From Anaerophaga thermohalophila DSM 12881 (lineage in GTDB: Bacteria; Bacteroidota; Bacteroidia; Bacteroidales; Marinilabiliaceae), in contig NZ_AEWI01000006.1 of assembly GCF_000191885.1 (NCBI RefSeq), forward strand, positions 1-44,193: a stretch of DNA of 44,193 bases. The letters run 5' to 3'. The position numbers and the translations under genes were made by a program. The notes under the pieces are model-generated. The model saw only the letters and a program-made list of their open reading frames with translations. It made no database searches and had not been told where the DNA came from. Position 1 is the stretch's first letter. Each line of letters starts with the position of its first letter. Below are positions 16,909 to 23,747 of this stretch, piece by piece.

Positions 16909-18540
16909 ATGCCAAAAGGAGTCTTTAAGGTTCCCCCCATTGCCAACGAACCGGTTTTAACTTATGCCCCGGGAACCAGGGAACGCACAGAACTGAAAAA
17001 ACAACTCGAAGCCTTTCGTGCCGTTGAACTTGATATTCCAATGTTCATTGGCGGTGAAGAAATCAGAACAGGGAAGAAAGTATCCATCCATCCGCCCCAT
17101 GAATTGAAACATTGTCTCGGACATTATCATCAGGGCGACGAGTCGCATGTACACCAGGCTATTGATGCCGCTCTCATGGCCCGCCCCAGATGGGCGGAAA
17201 TGAGCTGGGAACATCGGGCATCCATATTTCTGAAAGCAGCCGATCTGATATCAGGACCTTATCGCCAAAAGATCAATGCAGCCACGATGCTGGGCCAGTC
17301 GAAAAGCGTTTTCCAGGCCGAGATAGACAGTGCCTGTGAATTGGCCGACTTTTTGCGTTTCAACGTGAAGTACATGGCACAAATTTATGAAGACCAGCCA
17401 ACATCATCGAAGAACATCTGGAACAGAGTTGAATACAGACCGTTGGAAGGATTTGTTTTTGCACTTACACCTTTTAACTTTACGTCTATTGCAGGGAACC
17501 TGCCATCGGCCCCGGCCATGATGGGCAATGTGGTAATCTGGAAACCTTCAAAAACAGCCATCTATTCGGCAAATATCATAATGCAGATATTCCGTGAAGC
17601 AGGCGTACCGGAAGGCGTCATCAACCTGGTATTTGCGAGCGGCCCGATTGTAGCAAGGGAAGTCTTTTCACACCCCGAATTTGCAGGCTTTCACTTTACA
17701 GGCTCCACAGAGGTATTCCAATCTATCTGGAAAACCATTGGAGAGAACATTCATCGCTACAAAAGTTATCCCAGAATTGTTGGAGAAACCGGTGGAAAAG
17801 ATTTCATTATTGCTCACAAATCATGTGATGCAAAAGCTGTTGCAACTGCCATCACCAGAGGTGCATTTGAGTACCAGGGGCAAAAATGTTCGGCAGTATC
17901 CAGGGCGTACATGCCGGACAGTCGCTGGGAAGAAATCAAAGCCGAAGTGCTCCGTCAGCTCAGTGAAGTTAAAATGGGACCACCCGAAGATTTCAGCAAT
18001 TTCGTAAATGCAGTGATCGACGAAGCATCCTTTGACAAACTTGAAGCAGCCATTAAAGAAGCTGACAATCATCCCGAAGCCAAAATAATTGCAGGCGGCA
18101 GCTGCGATAAATCGGTCGGATATTATATAGAACCAACCATTATTCTCACCACAAACCCGCAATACAGGACAATGCAGGAAGAACTCTTTGGGCCGGTATT
18201 GACCGTTTATGTCTATGACGACCTGAAATTCGATGAAACACTCGATATTCTTGACAAAACATCAATATACGGACTAACGGGAGCTGTATTCGCCAAAGAC
18301 CGTTACATCATAGAAAAGGTTACGAAAAGACTGGTTAATGCCGCCGGAAATTTCTACATCAACGACAAACCAACCGGCGCTGTCGTAGGTCAACAACCCT
18401 TTGGGGGTGCAAGAGGTTCGGGCACGAACGACAAAGCCGGCTCTTTATTTAACATGATTCGGTGGGTTTCACCACGTACCATAAAGGAAAACTTTATACC
18501 GCCAACCGATTTTAAATACCCATACATGGAAAAAGAATAA
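16909..18540 (+). CDS. pruA: L-glutamate gamma-semialdehyde dehydrogenase (P5C dehydrogenase)
   Basis: The 543-residue protein matches the ALDH4/PruA group, which oxidises glutamate semialdehyde (from 1-pyrroline-5-carboxylate) to glutamate with NAD+, the second step of proline degradation. Aldehyde dehydrogenase motifs are intact: TPFNFTSIAGNLPSAPAMMG, GFHFTGSTEVF, the general-base Glu293 in VGETGGKD, the catalytic Cys327 in YQGQKCSAVSR, and EELFGPVLTVYVYDD. The C-terminal PFGGARGSGTNDKAG is typical. It is a stand-alone enzyme, with no PutA proline dehydrogenase domain fused and none encoded nearby. A promoter box precedes it and a strong terminator follows, so it is probably monocistronic. 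Confidence 0.96.
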   Translation: MPKGVFKVPPIANEPVLTYAPGTRERTELKKQLEAFRAVELDIPMFIGGEEIRTGKKVSIHPPHELKHCLGHYHQGDESHVHQAIDAALMARPRWAEMSWEHRASIFLKAADLISGPYRQKINAATMLGQSKSVFQAEIDSACELADFLRFNVKYMAQIYEDQPTSSKNIWNRVEYRPLEGFVFALTPFNFTSIAGNLPSAPAMMGNVVIWKPSKTAIYSANIIMQIFREAGVPEGVINLVFASGPIVAREVFSHPEFAGFHFTGSTEVFQSIWKTIGENIHRYKSYPRIVGETGGKDFIIAHKSCDAKAVATAITRGAFEYQGQKCSAVSRAYMPDSRWEEIKAEVLRQLSEVKMGPPEDFSNFVNAVIDEASFDKLEAAIKEADNHPEAKIIAGGSCDKSVGYYIEPTIILTTNPQYRTMQEELFGPVLTVYVYDDLKFDETLDILDKTSIYGLTGAVFAKDRYIIEKVTKRLVNAAGNFYINDKPTGAVVGQQPFGGARGSGTNDKAGSLFNMIRWVSPRTIKENFIPPTDFKYPYMEKE

Positions 18541-18557
18541 CCGGTCTTTTCCAAAAG

Positions 18558-18593
18558 TGAGGGTTTCACATAAAGTGAAGCCCTCATTTTTTT
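18558..18593 (+). terminator. Rho-independent terminator after pruA
   Basis: TGAGGGTTTCAC (18558-18569) pairs with GTGAAGCCCTCA (18575-18586) through 12 positions, including one G-T wobble, around a 5-base loop. Seven T follow. It is 18 bases past the pruA stop. Confidence 0.92.
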
Positions 18594-18683
18594 CACCGCA
18601 TTCCGGCTTATTGTTTTATTTCCAGAAATAATTAACTTTGCATTAGAGGAATTACACGCCCATAATAAAGAGTAACAATGAAT

Positions 18684-18726
18684 TAGTGCCCGCCTGAAAA
18701 GTCGGGAAAAGTTGCACCAAATCATG
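18684..18726 (+). repeat. 'CCCG…CGGG-AGTTGCA' repeat, copy 1
   Basis: GTGCCCGCCTGAAAAGTCGGG is followed by AAAAGTTGCACCAAATCATG. It resembles 19661-19699 (GAGTCCCGATAAGTCGG, then AACGAGTTGCATCAGATCA). The CCCG/CGGG arms can form a small hairpin. Both copies precede rightward genes. Confidence 0.6.
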
Positions 18727-18763
18727 TGTCTGTTCAGAAAGTAAATAGTCAGTTTAAAAAAGC

Positions 18764-18796
18764 CTAAACGCAGAGACGCAATGACGCAAAGTTTTT
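18764..18796 (+). repeat. Short 'GAGACGC-ATGACGCAAAG' repeat, copy 2
   Basis: CGCAGAGACGCAATGACG followed by CAAAGTTTTT is the cleaner of the two copies of this motif; the other is at 11848-11876. I recall similar CGCAGAGACGCAAAG motifs as common intergenic repeats in environmental bacteria, which I have not checked. Confidence 0.6.
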
Positions 18797-18840
18797 ATTA
18801 TGAGAGAGTATTACAGTAGCTAACATTCCTGACAATTATT

Positions 18841-18869
18841 ATATAACAATTTTTGCCATGCCCGTTTCG
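18841..18869 (+). repeat. Interspersed stem-loop repeat, copy C (right half)
   Basis: AACAATTTTTGCCATGCC followed by CGTTTCG matches the right half of the 815-912 element. The left half is not recognisable. It ends 71 bases before the ftsB-like ATG. Confidence 0.6.
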
Positions 18870-18940
18870 TAAATGAGTGTTTTGGCGGCAAGCATAATAC
18901 AGCAAATGATACTTTATAGGCAGACGCTAATTAGAAAACA

Positions 18941-19249
18941 ATGAAGGCATTAAAGCGAATCATAAGACTTGTCTTACCCCTGTTGCGAAACAGGTATGTC
19001 ATTGCCATTCTTGCTTTTATTATCTGGATAGGTTTTTTTGACCAAAACAACCTGCTGGAACGATATGAACTTTCACAGCGAATCAAAGAGCTGGAACGAC
19101 AAAAAATCCATTATCAACAGGAAATAAGAAGTAACAAACAAAGAATGCAGGAGCTGCAAAGCGACCCCGAAAATCTTGAAAAATTTGCCCGTGAACAATA
19201 CCTCATGAAAAAACCAGATGAAGATATTTTTGTCGTTATTGAAGAATAA
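18941..19249 (+). CDS. Septum formation initiator family protein (FtsB/DivIC-like)
   Basis: The 102-residue protein has the FtsB/DivIC layout: a short basic N-terminus, one membrane helix (about residues 17-35), a periplasmic coiled coil (about 43-75, QRIKELERQKIHYQQEIRSN), and the family ending DPENLEKFAREQYLMKKPDED. FtsB/DivIC works with FtsL and FtsQ/DivIB in the divisome. The protein fits the Bacteroidota length. No other division gene is adjacent; the nearest downstream gene is an unknown membrane protein 474 bases away. Confidence 0.92.
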   Translation: MKALKRIIRLVLPLLRNRYVIAILAFIIWIGFFDQNNLLERYELSQRIKELERQKIHYQQEIRSNKQRMQELQSDPENLEKFAREQYLMKKPDEDIFVVIEE

Positions 19250-19255
19250 CAGAAA

Positions 19256-19320
19256 GTTAGATTTTTAGATATAAGATTTAAGATAAAGATAGCCAACAGG
19301 CAGAAGGCAGAAGTTTGAAG
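19256..19320 (+). repeat. Composite AGATTTTTAGAT + CAGAAGG repeat
   Basis: TTAGATTTTTAGATATAAG and AAGATAAAGATAGCC are followed by GGCAGAAGGCAGAAG. The same order, in reverse orientation, is found at 1-112, and a degenerate version at 20783-20860. This suggests that the AT-rich part and the heptamers travel together. Confidence 0.65.
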
Positions 19321-19467
19321 TTAGATGCTGAATATCAAATAAAAGTAATTTAGTCAGTAGTCAGTAATTTTTAGTCAATAGTGGAATTTGAGGGTACTGA
19401 CATAACGCGAAAACTAACAAAAAAAATATAAACATCATATTTTGAGCAGTTTATAATTTGATTTAGA

Positions 19468-19513
19468 TAAAACGAGCATGACAAAGATTGTCACAATAAA
19501 AATATCTATAAGT
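19468..19513 (-). repeat. Interspersed stem-loop repeat, copy D (reverse)
   Basis: Read on the minus strand it gives TTATAGATATTTTTATTGTG, ACAATCTTTGTCATGCTCG and TTTTA, matching the right half of copies A and B. The left arm is lost. Confidence 0.7.
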
Positions 19514-19520
19514 ACCACCT

Positions 19521-19636
19521 AACCTCTAATCATCAAAGAAAAAAACAGGGAACAGATTCTTCGTCGTTATCTCCTCAGAATGACATTCGACAGTCTGTCA
19601 TTCTGAGCGGAGCGAAGAATTTAACCTCTAATCATC
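19521..19636. repeat. Palindromic element flanked by 14-bp direct repeats
   Basis: AACCTCTAATCATC occurs at 19521-19534 and again at 19623-19636. Between them lies an inverted repeat (19554-19622) with outer arms AGATTCTTCG/CGAAGAATTT and inner arms CTCAGAATGACA/TGTCATTCTGAG. The arrangement looks like a small non-autonomous insertion with a target duplication. A second copy of the palindrome is at 44113-44182. Confidence 0.75.
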
Positions 19637-19660
19637 TGACATCAATTAAAGTATGATAAG

Positions 19661-19699
19661 ATGAGTCCCGATAAGTCGGAACGAGTTGCATCAGATCAA
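19661..19699 (+). repeat. 'CCCG…CGG-AGTTGCA' repeat, copy 2
   Basis: GAGTCCCGATAAGTCGGAAC followed by GAGTTGCATCAGATCA is related to 18684-18726. It sits 25 bases before the ATG at 19724, so it may overlap that gene's promoter or leader. Confidence 0.6.
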
Positions 19700-19723
19700 T
19701 AACTTAGATAAATTTTATACTAA

Positions 19724-20044
19724 ATGAATATCCTTCGCTTCCTTAGTGGTCTCTACTATGCCGGAATGGTGCTGGTGCTTTCGGGCATCATTATGCATAT
19801 TGCCGGTATATCCGCGGCCCAATGGGTCTTTGCAACAGGCCTCATCCCCGTTCTGGGAATCAGAATATACAACTTCATCGTTGCGGCACCCCGCCGCAAG
19901 AGATTAAACGGAATATTAATGACCAGTGCAGTATTTCTTGCTGCCGCAGTCTTTGCTATTTATCACGATCGATCCTACTGGATAATTTTCGTAGCTGTTT
20001 CAGCCGTTCTTGACGGTTATGTAAGTTTCAGAAAATTTACCTGA
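19724..20044 (+). CDS. Small four-helix membrane protein, unknown function
   Basis: I do not recognise a named family. The 106-residue product is mostly hydrophobic with four predicted membrane helices: about residues 6-27 (LSGLYYAGMVLVLSGIIMHI), 32-53 (WVFATGLIPVLGIRIYNFIV), 60-79 and 84-102. A basic loop, APRRKRLNG, separates helices 2 and 3, which by the positive-inside rule would be cytoplasmic. Such short four-helix proteins are common between housekeeping genes of Bacteroidota. It lies between the ftsB-like and ompH-like genes on the same strand, 110 bases before the latter, which has its own promoter. Coding potential looks real because of the strong, regular hydrophobic pattern. Confidence 0.75.
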   Translation: MNILRFLSGLYYAGMVLVLSGIIMHIAGISAAQWVFATGLIPVLGIRIYNFIVAAPRRKRLNGILMTSAVFLAAAVFAIYHDRSYWIIFVAVSAVLDGYVSFRKFT

Positions 20045-20083
20045 TATTTTATTCCCCCGGAAAAGCAAAAACCCTGAAGAACC

Positions 20084-20114
20084 TTTCAATATTTTAACAA
20101 TACACTTATATTTG
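20084..20114 (+). promoter_or_regulatory. Promoter of the OmpH-like gene
   Basis: TTTC (20084-20087), a 19-base spacer and TATATTTG (20107-20114) approximate the Bacteroidota TTTG-N19-TAnnTTTG pattern. The predicted leader to the ATG at 20155 is about 34 bases. Confidence 0.6.
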
Positions 20115-20154
20115 TCCTCATTAAAAAATTAAAATTTAACTTTCATTTTCTGCT

Positions 20155-20778
20155 ATGAAAAATATATCCATCGTCCTTAATGCTATTTTGTTTGTTGCAG
20201 TTATTGTCCTGTTTTTCCTTGTATTATCCGACGACTCGTCATCGGTAGAAGATGCAGACGAACAAACCAGGAAAGAACAGGTGCAGGACTACCCGATAGC
20301 TTACATCAATACCGACTCATTGTTAATGAATTATGAATATGCTCAGTATCTTAACGAGGAACTGTTGAAAAAAGAGGAATCGTCAAGAGCCGATTTCAAC
20401 GAGCGTGCAAGGGTATTTCAGGACGATATGCGCGCTTTTCAGCGAAAAGTTCAAAACAATGCTTTCCTGAGCCTTGAACGTGCACAACAGGAAGAAAGGA
20501 GATTAAGACAAAAGGAGCAGGAACTTCAGGACTTAAATAACCAGCTGTCGAATGAACTGATGAGGCAGCAGAACCAAATGAACAAAGAATTAAGAGATAC
20601 CATTACTGCTTTTCTGGAAGAGTACACCAAAAAGCATCCGTTGAAACTGGTGCTGAGTAATACCATGGGAGATAACGTGCTCTATGCAAACGAGGCCCTC
20701 AATATTACTGACGAGGTAGTTGCCATTCTGAATGAGCGCTATGAAAAAGCTCAGAAAAAAACCGGGGAACAGCAATGA
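20155..20778 (+). CDS. OmpH/Skp family periplasmic chaperone-like protein
   Basis: The 207-residue protein has an N-terminal hydrophobic segment (about residues 5-23) without a clear cleavage site, so it may stay anchored in the inner membrane. The OmpH hallmark YPIAYINTDSLLMNYEYAQY (about 44-63) is followed by a long charged coiled coil (about 68-150, ERAQQEERRLRQKEQELQDL) and the terminal YTKKHPLKLVLSNT with NEALNITDEVVAILNERY, as in Skp-like proteins. Skp binds unfolded outer-membrane proteins in the periplasm. It is a single gene rather than the BamA-adjacent copy often seen. Its promoter is at 20084-20114. Confidence 0.92.
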   Translation: MKNISIVLNAILFVAVIVLFFLVLSDDSSSVEDADEQTRKEQVQDYPIAYINTDSLLMNYEYAQYLNEELLKKEESSRADFNERARVFQDDMRAFQRKVQNNAFLSLERAQQEERRLRQKEQELQDLNNQLSNELMRQQNQMNKELRDTITAFLEEYTKKHPLKLVLSNTMGDNVLYANEALNITDEVVAILNERYEKAQKKTGEQQ

Positions 20779-20782
20779 ACAG

Positions 20783-20860
20783 ATCATTAGATTTTTAAAT
20801 TAAAGATACAGGTAGCGACCCGGGCAGAAGTTTGACAGGCAAAAGGCAGAAACAATTAAG
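20783..20860 (+). repeat. Degenerate AGATTTTTA + CAGAAGG composite
   Basis: CATTAGATTTTTAAATTAAAG is followed by GGGCAGAAG and GGCAAAAGGCAGAAAC. It is a decayed version of the composite repeat at 19256-19320 and 1-112. Confidence 0.5.
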
Positions 20861-20940
20861 CATTTTAAGATTCCAGTCAGATAAAAGCAGGTCATTGATT
20901 GTTGCTTACTTTCGATGGCCTGTTGCTTTTTTCAGGCATT

Positions 20941-22227
20941 ATGATGGCACAAGATAAAACGAAAGCTGTTTTTGAGAATTACCTGGAAAAACATTTTCCT
21001 GCATTTCGCATTGAAACGCCACCTCCCGCCGACCTTAAACTAATTGTTGTTATTCCTTCCTATCTGGAAAAAAATTACCTTTTCAAAACGCTGGAATCGC
21101 TTTATGCTTGTACGCCTCCGTCGGGACAGGCAGAAGTTATAATCGTGCTCAACACCTCTGAAAGTGACTCCCCCCACATTCTTGAAAAACAAAAAGAATG
21201 CTTTACTGAAATCCTGAATTATAAAAACAGGAAAAGCAACGACTGGCTTCATATTCATCCCCTGGAAGCCTACAACCTGCGTAAAAAACATTTTGGTGCA
21301 GGACTGGCCCGAAAAACGGGATTGGATGAAGCCGTAAGAAGGTATTATAAACTCGGAAAACCCGATGGGATCATTACCTGTCTTGATGCCGATTCTCCGG
21401 TAGCTCCGAATTACTTCCGGGCCATAGAAGAATGGTACAAAGACCCCACGCATCAAGGGGCAATGATTTATTTTGAGCATCCGCTGGAAGGGAAGGAATA
21501 TCCGCCCGAAGTTTATGAAGCCATCACGCTTTACGAGTTGCACTTAAGATACTACCGGAGAGCCCTGCAGGAAGCAGGATTCCCCTATGCCTGTCACACC
21601 ATCGGCTCATGCATGACGTTCCGGGCATTAAAATATGTTCAGGCAGGCGGAATGCCAAAAAAACAGGCAGGCGAAGATTTCTATTTCCTTCAAAAACTAA
21701 TTCCCCTCGGCGGTTTTGGTGAAATAAACACTACAGCCGTGTATCCGTCACCAAGACCATCGGACAGGGTTGTATTCGGAACAGGGGCCAGCATTAAGCA
21801 ACACCTCGAAGGCAGCCGGCGACAGGGGACCACATACAATCCTCTCGCATTTGAAGACCTTAGCAGCTTGTTTTCAAAAATTCAGGAACTGAGAGACATT
21901 AACCCCGAATCATTTGAAGAATGGACCTATAATCTGTCAGGCCCGCTGCGGAGTTTTCTTCTCAATTCGAATTTCAAGGAAGAACTATCCGTCATCAGAA
22001 AAAACAGCAACCGCAATAAAACGTTTTTAAAGCGTTTCTTTGGTGTTTTTAATGCCTTCCGGGTTGTTAAGTATCTCAACTATTCTCACGAGCATTTTTA
22101 TGCCAGAAAGGACGTTTTCGATGCAGCTTTATCGCTCCTCGAACAATCCGGCCAAAACATTGACGACATTTTGGACGAAAAGGAATTACTGATAAAATAC
22201 CGGGAGTTGGAAAGGAAGGGGTTCTGA
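20941..22227 (+). CDS. Family 2 glycosyltransferase
   Basis: From the ATG at 20941 the product is 428 residues; ATG 20944 is equally possible, and a TTG start at 20899 is unlikely because it adds an untypical hydrophobic lead. A GT-A nucleotide-sugar binding start (LIVVIPSYLEKNYLFKTLES) is followed by EVIIVLNTSESDS, then HFGAGLARKTGLDEAVRRYY and the metal-binding DxD at Asp149-Ala-Asp151 (TCLDADSPVAPNYF). It has no transmembrane helix, so it is probably cytoplasmic. Donor and acceptor cannot be told from sequence. It is not next to the Wza/Wzc pair and ends in a heptamer repeat array that separates it from the convergent PorP/SprF gene. Confidence 0.87.
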   Translation: MMAQDKTKAVFENYLEKHFPAFRIETPPPADLKLIVVIPSYLEKNYLFKTLESLYACTPPSGQAEVIIVLNTSESDSPHILEKQKECFTEILNYKNRKSNDWLHIHPLEAYNLRKKHFGAGLARKTGLDEAVRRYYKLGKPDGIITCLDADSPVAPNYFRAIEEWYKDPTHQGAMIYFEHPLEGKEYPPEVYEAITLYELHLRYYRRALQEAGFPYACHTIGSCMTFRALKYVQAGGMPKKQAGEDFYFLQKLIPLGGFGEINTTAVYPSPRPSDRVVFGTGASIKQHLEGSRRQGTTYNPLAFEDLSSLFSKIQELRDINPESFEEWTYNLSGPLRSFLLNSNFKEELSVIRKNSNRNKTFLKRFFGVFNAFRVVKYLNYSHEHFYARKDVFDAALSLLEQSGQNIDDILDEKELLIKYRELERKGF

Positions 22228-22330
22228 GTTTTGAGTTTTGAGTTTTGAGTTTTAAGTTCGGGGTTTCTGGTTCTGAGTTTTGGTTGGGTTTCGGGTTTTG
22301 AATTTTTGGGTTTGTTTGTGAGGTTTAGAA
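22224..22330 (+). repeat. GAGTTTT heptamer tandem array
   Basis: GAGTTTTGAGTTTTGAGTTT begins at the stop codon of the glycosyltransferase gene and decays into GGGTTTC/GGTTCTG-like units. The 7-base period matches the arrays at 23672-23746 and 43767-43948. It fills most of the gap between two convergent genes. Confidence 0.85.
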
Positions 22331-22371
22331 TTAATTAAACCAACCGCTGAGGGATGGCAAAATGGCAGAAA

Positions 22372-23436
22372 TTAGAATAGCGTTCTGCTGCCTCTTCTGG
22401 AAGAAGATTTATTGCGGAACCAGTCATTCCCCGATTCGGAACACGGGATGGCGCCCCTGGGAGATTTGTTAATGCCGGAGGTCGAAAACCGGTAAATGAG
22501 CGAAAACTCATTAGCACCGCCACTATGCCCTGCCAAATCAGACAAAGAAAGATCATAACTATAGGACAACCGTACATCGCCAATATTAAACCCGACAATA
22601 AAGATAAGCGCATCATTATTGGTAAGCCCGTCACTGCTACCGATTGGAATACCCCGATACCACAAACCGAGTTCAAAGGGATTGATGTACCAGTAACTCC
22701 CTATGTCCAGTTGTTGAAAATCTTGCTGCATTCGATACATAAAAGCCAGGGTAGCACTCACTTCATCCTGATTTCTTGTTCTCGTTCTGAAACGGTACTT
22801 TCCCCCGCCGTAAAAAGTCGTTCTTATGGGCAGAGCCGACTCAATATCGGTAAACCCGAGATCACTTTTTACCAGGTGGTCAACCACAACTCCTCCCCAG
22901 AAATCATCACTATAAACCATTGCGGATGCAGCTGCATCAAATTTGCGATAACTTTCCTTTTCAAAATCCCCGATGGCACTGGCCAGAATATCACCGTCAG
23001 GACCTATCTGGTCGCCCCAGAGCAGTGAAGCAGGATCAATCTTTCTTTCAAAATATTTGAAATTAAGTCCGGGACGCATATAAATTTTACGTGTCAAAGG
23101 AAATTCATAAGCATAAACCAAACCAATGTTTTGCGTAATCAGCTGTCCGCCTCCCTGGTCATCACGAACAAAGACCAATCCGACGCCGCTGCTGTACTTT
23201 TCAAAAAAATGATCGGCAGCAAAGGATAAAGTTCTGTATGTATTGGGAATGCCGGGCCACTGATCCCTGTAGGTCAGAGCAACCCGGCTTCCGTTGGTTA
23301 AGCCGGTAAAAGAAGGACTCAGATAAACCGGAGCAGCATAAACCTGCGAGAAAGTGGGATCCTGCGCTTTCGCATTCCCCATTCCTGTCAGAATTATTCC
23401 CAACAATAAGATAATATGTCTAATCTCTTCTTTCAC
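22372..23436 (-). CDS. PorP/SprF family type IX secretion membrane protein
   Basis: The 354-residue protein has a signal peptide (HIILLLGIILTGMGNAKA, then QDPTF). The mature start has the PorP/SprF hallmark FSQVYAAPVYLSPSFTGLTNG, with RVALTYRDQWP next. Alternating beta strands follow, consistent with an outer-membrane barrel (GLVYAYEFPLTRKIYMRPGL, LGLWYRGIPIG, IGDVRLSYSYDLSLS). PorP/SprF proteins are usually encoded beside a protein with a type B T9SS C-terminal domain and help its export or attachment, as SprF does for SprB. Here the giant adhesin gene lies directly upstream on the same strand, 311 bases away, which fits this pairing. The C-terminal segment past YRFSTSGINKSPRGAIPCSE is untypical and low-complexity. 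Confidence 0.93.
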   Translation of the reverse strand: MKEEIRHIILLLGIILTGMGNAKAQDPTFSQVYAAPVYLSPSFTGLTNGSRVALTYRDQWPGIPNTYRTLSFAADHFFEKYSSGVGLVFVRDDQGGGQLITQNIGLVYAYEFPLTRKIYMRPGLNFKYFERKIDPASLLWGDQIGPDGDILASAIGDFEKESYRKFDAAASAMVYSDDFWGGVVVDHLVKSDLGFTDIESALPIRTTFYGGGKYRFRTRTRNQDEVSATLAFMYRMQQDFQQLDIGSYWYINPFELGLWYRGIPIGSSDGLTNNDALIFIVGFNIGDVRLSYSYDLSLSDLAGHSGGANEFSLIYRFSTSGINKSPRGAIPCSESGNDWFRNKSSSRRGSRTLF

Positions 23437-23487
23437 AATCTAAACTTTTGAGTAATCAGGTTATGCTGATTCAATGAACAATTACCA

Positions 23488-23564
23488 GTTTGGCTAAGGT
23501 TGAGGCTAAGGTTGAGGTTGAGGTTGAGGTTGAGGTTGAGGCTGAGGTTGAGGCTGAGCACTCA
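23488..23564 (+). repeat. GAGGTT hexamer tandem array
   Basis: About a dozen GAGGTT/GAGGCT units occur in tandem, with GGCTAAGGTTGAGG at the left edge. A related run (AACCTCAGCCTTTACC, reverse strand) lies at 44070-44106. Confidence 0.88.
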
Positions 23565-23671
23565 ATACAAATTGAAAATCTCCAATCATCAAAGAAATAA
23601 GAGCTGCCGGCTAACAACTTCTCTTACCCACGCCCAATGACTCTCCTTAAAAGGAAACCCCGTTCCGCAAA

Positions 23672-23746
23672 CACCTCAACTCAAAAACCAGAAACCAAAA
23701 AACTCAGAACCCAGAACCCAGAACCCGGAACCCGGAACCCGAAACT
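23672..23746 (+). repeat. AGAACCC heptamer array
   Basis: Tandem ACCCAGAACCCAGAACCC and GGAACCC units with a 7-base period end next to the stop codon of the giant adhesin gene. The unit is the reverse complement of GGGTTCT used at 43767-43948. Confidence 0.88.
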
Positions 23747-23747
23747 C

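Larger units (their letters stand above)
18594..18940. other. Repeat-filled intergenic region before ftsB-like gene
   Basis: No gene is seen in these 347 bases. They hold three different small repeats: the 'AGTCGGG…GTTGCACCAAATCA' element (18684-18726), the 'GAGACGC' motif (18764-18796), and a right-half copy of the stem-loop element (18841-18869). No TAnnTTTG box stands out close to the downstream ATG. Confidence 0.65.
19250..19723. other. Repeat mosaic intergenic region
   Basis: These 474 bases contain no gene that I can support. From left to right they hold a composite AGATTTTTAGAT/CAGAAGG repeat (19256-19320), a reverse copy of the stem-loop element (19468-19513), a palindrome (19554-19622) bounded by 14-base direct repeats, and a copy of the 'CCCG…CGG-AGTTGCA' repeat (19661-19699). 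It is the densest collection of small repeats in the window. Confidence 0.75.
23437..23747. other. Intergenic spacer made of two repeat arrays
   Basis: This 311-base gap between the adhesin gene and the PorP/SprF gene has no ORF of interest. It is dominated by a hexamer array (23488-23564) and a heptamer array (23672-23746). CCAATCATCAAAGAAAT near 23584-23600 recurs as TCTAATCATCAAAGAAA at 19525-19541 and, reversed, at 44038-44054. Confidence 0.75.

Noticed and set aside
17681..18162. Alternative-frame ORFs inside pruA
   Set aside because: The pruA frame carries all aldehyde dehydrogenase motifs over the same bases.
23488..23746. Tandem arrays considered as a CRISPR
   Set aside because: The units are 6-7 bases without unique spacers, and no cas genes are present.
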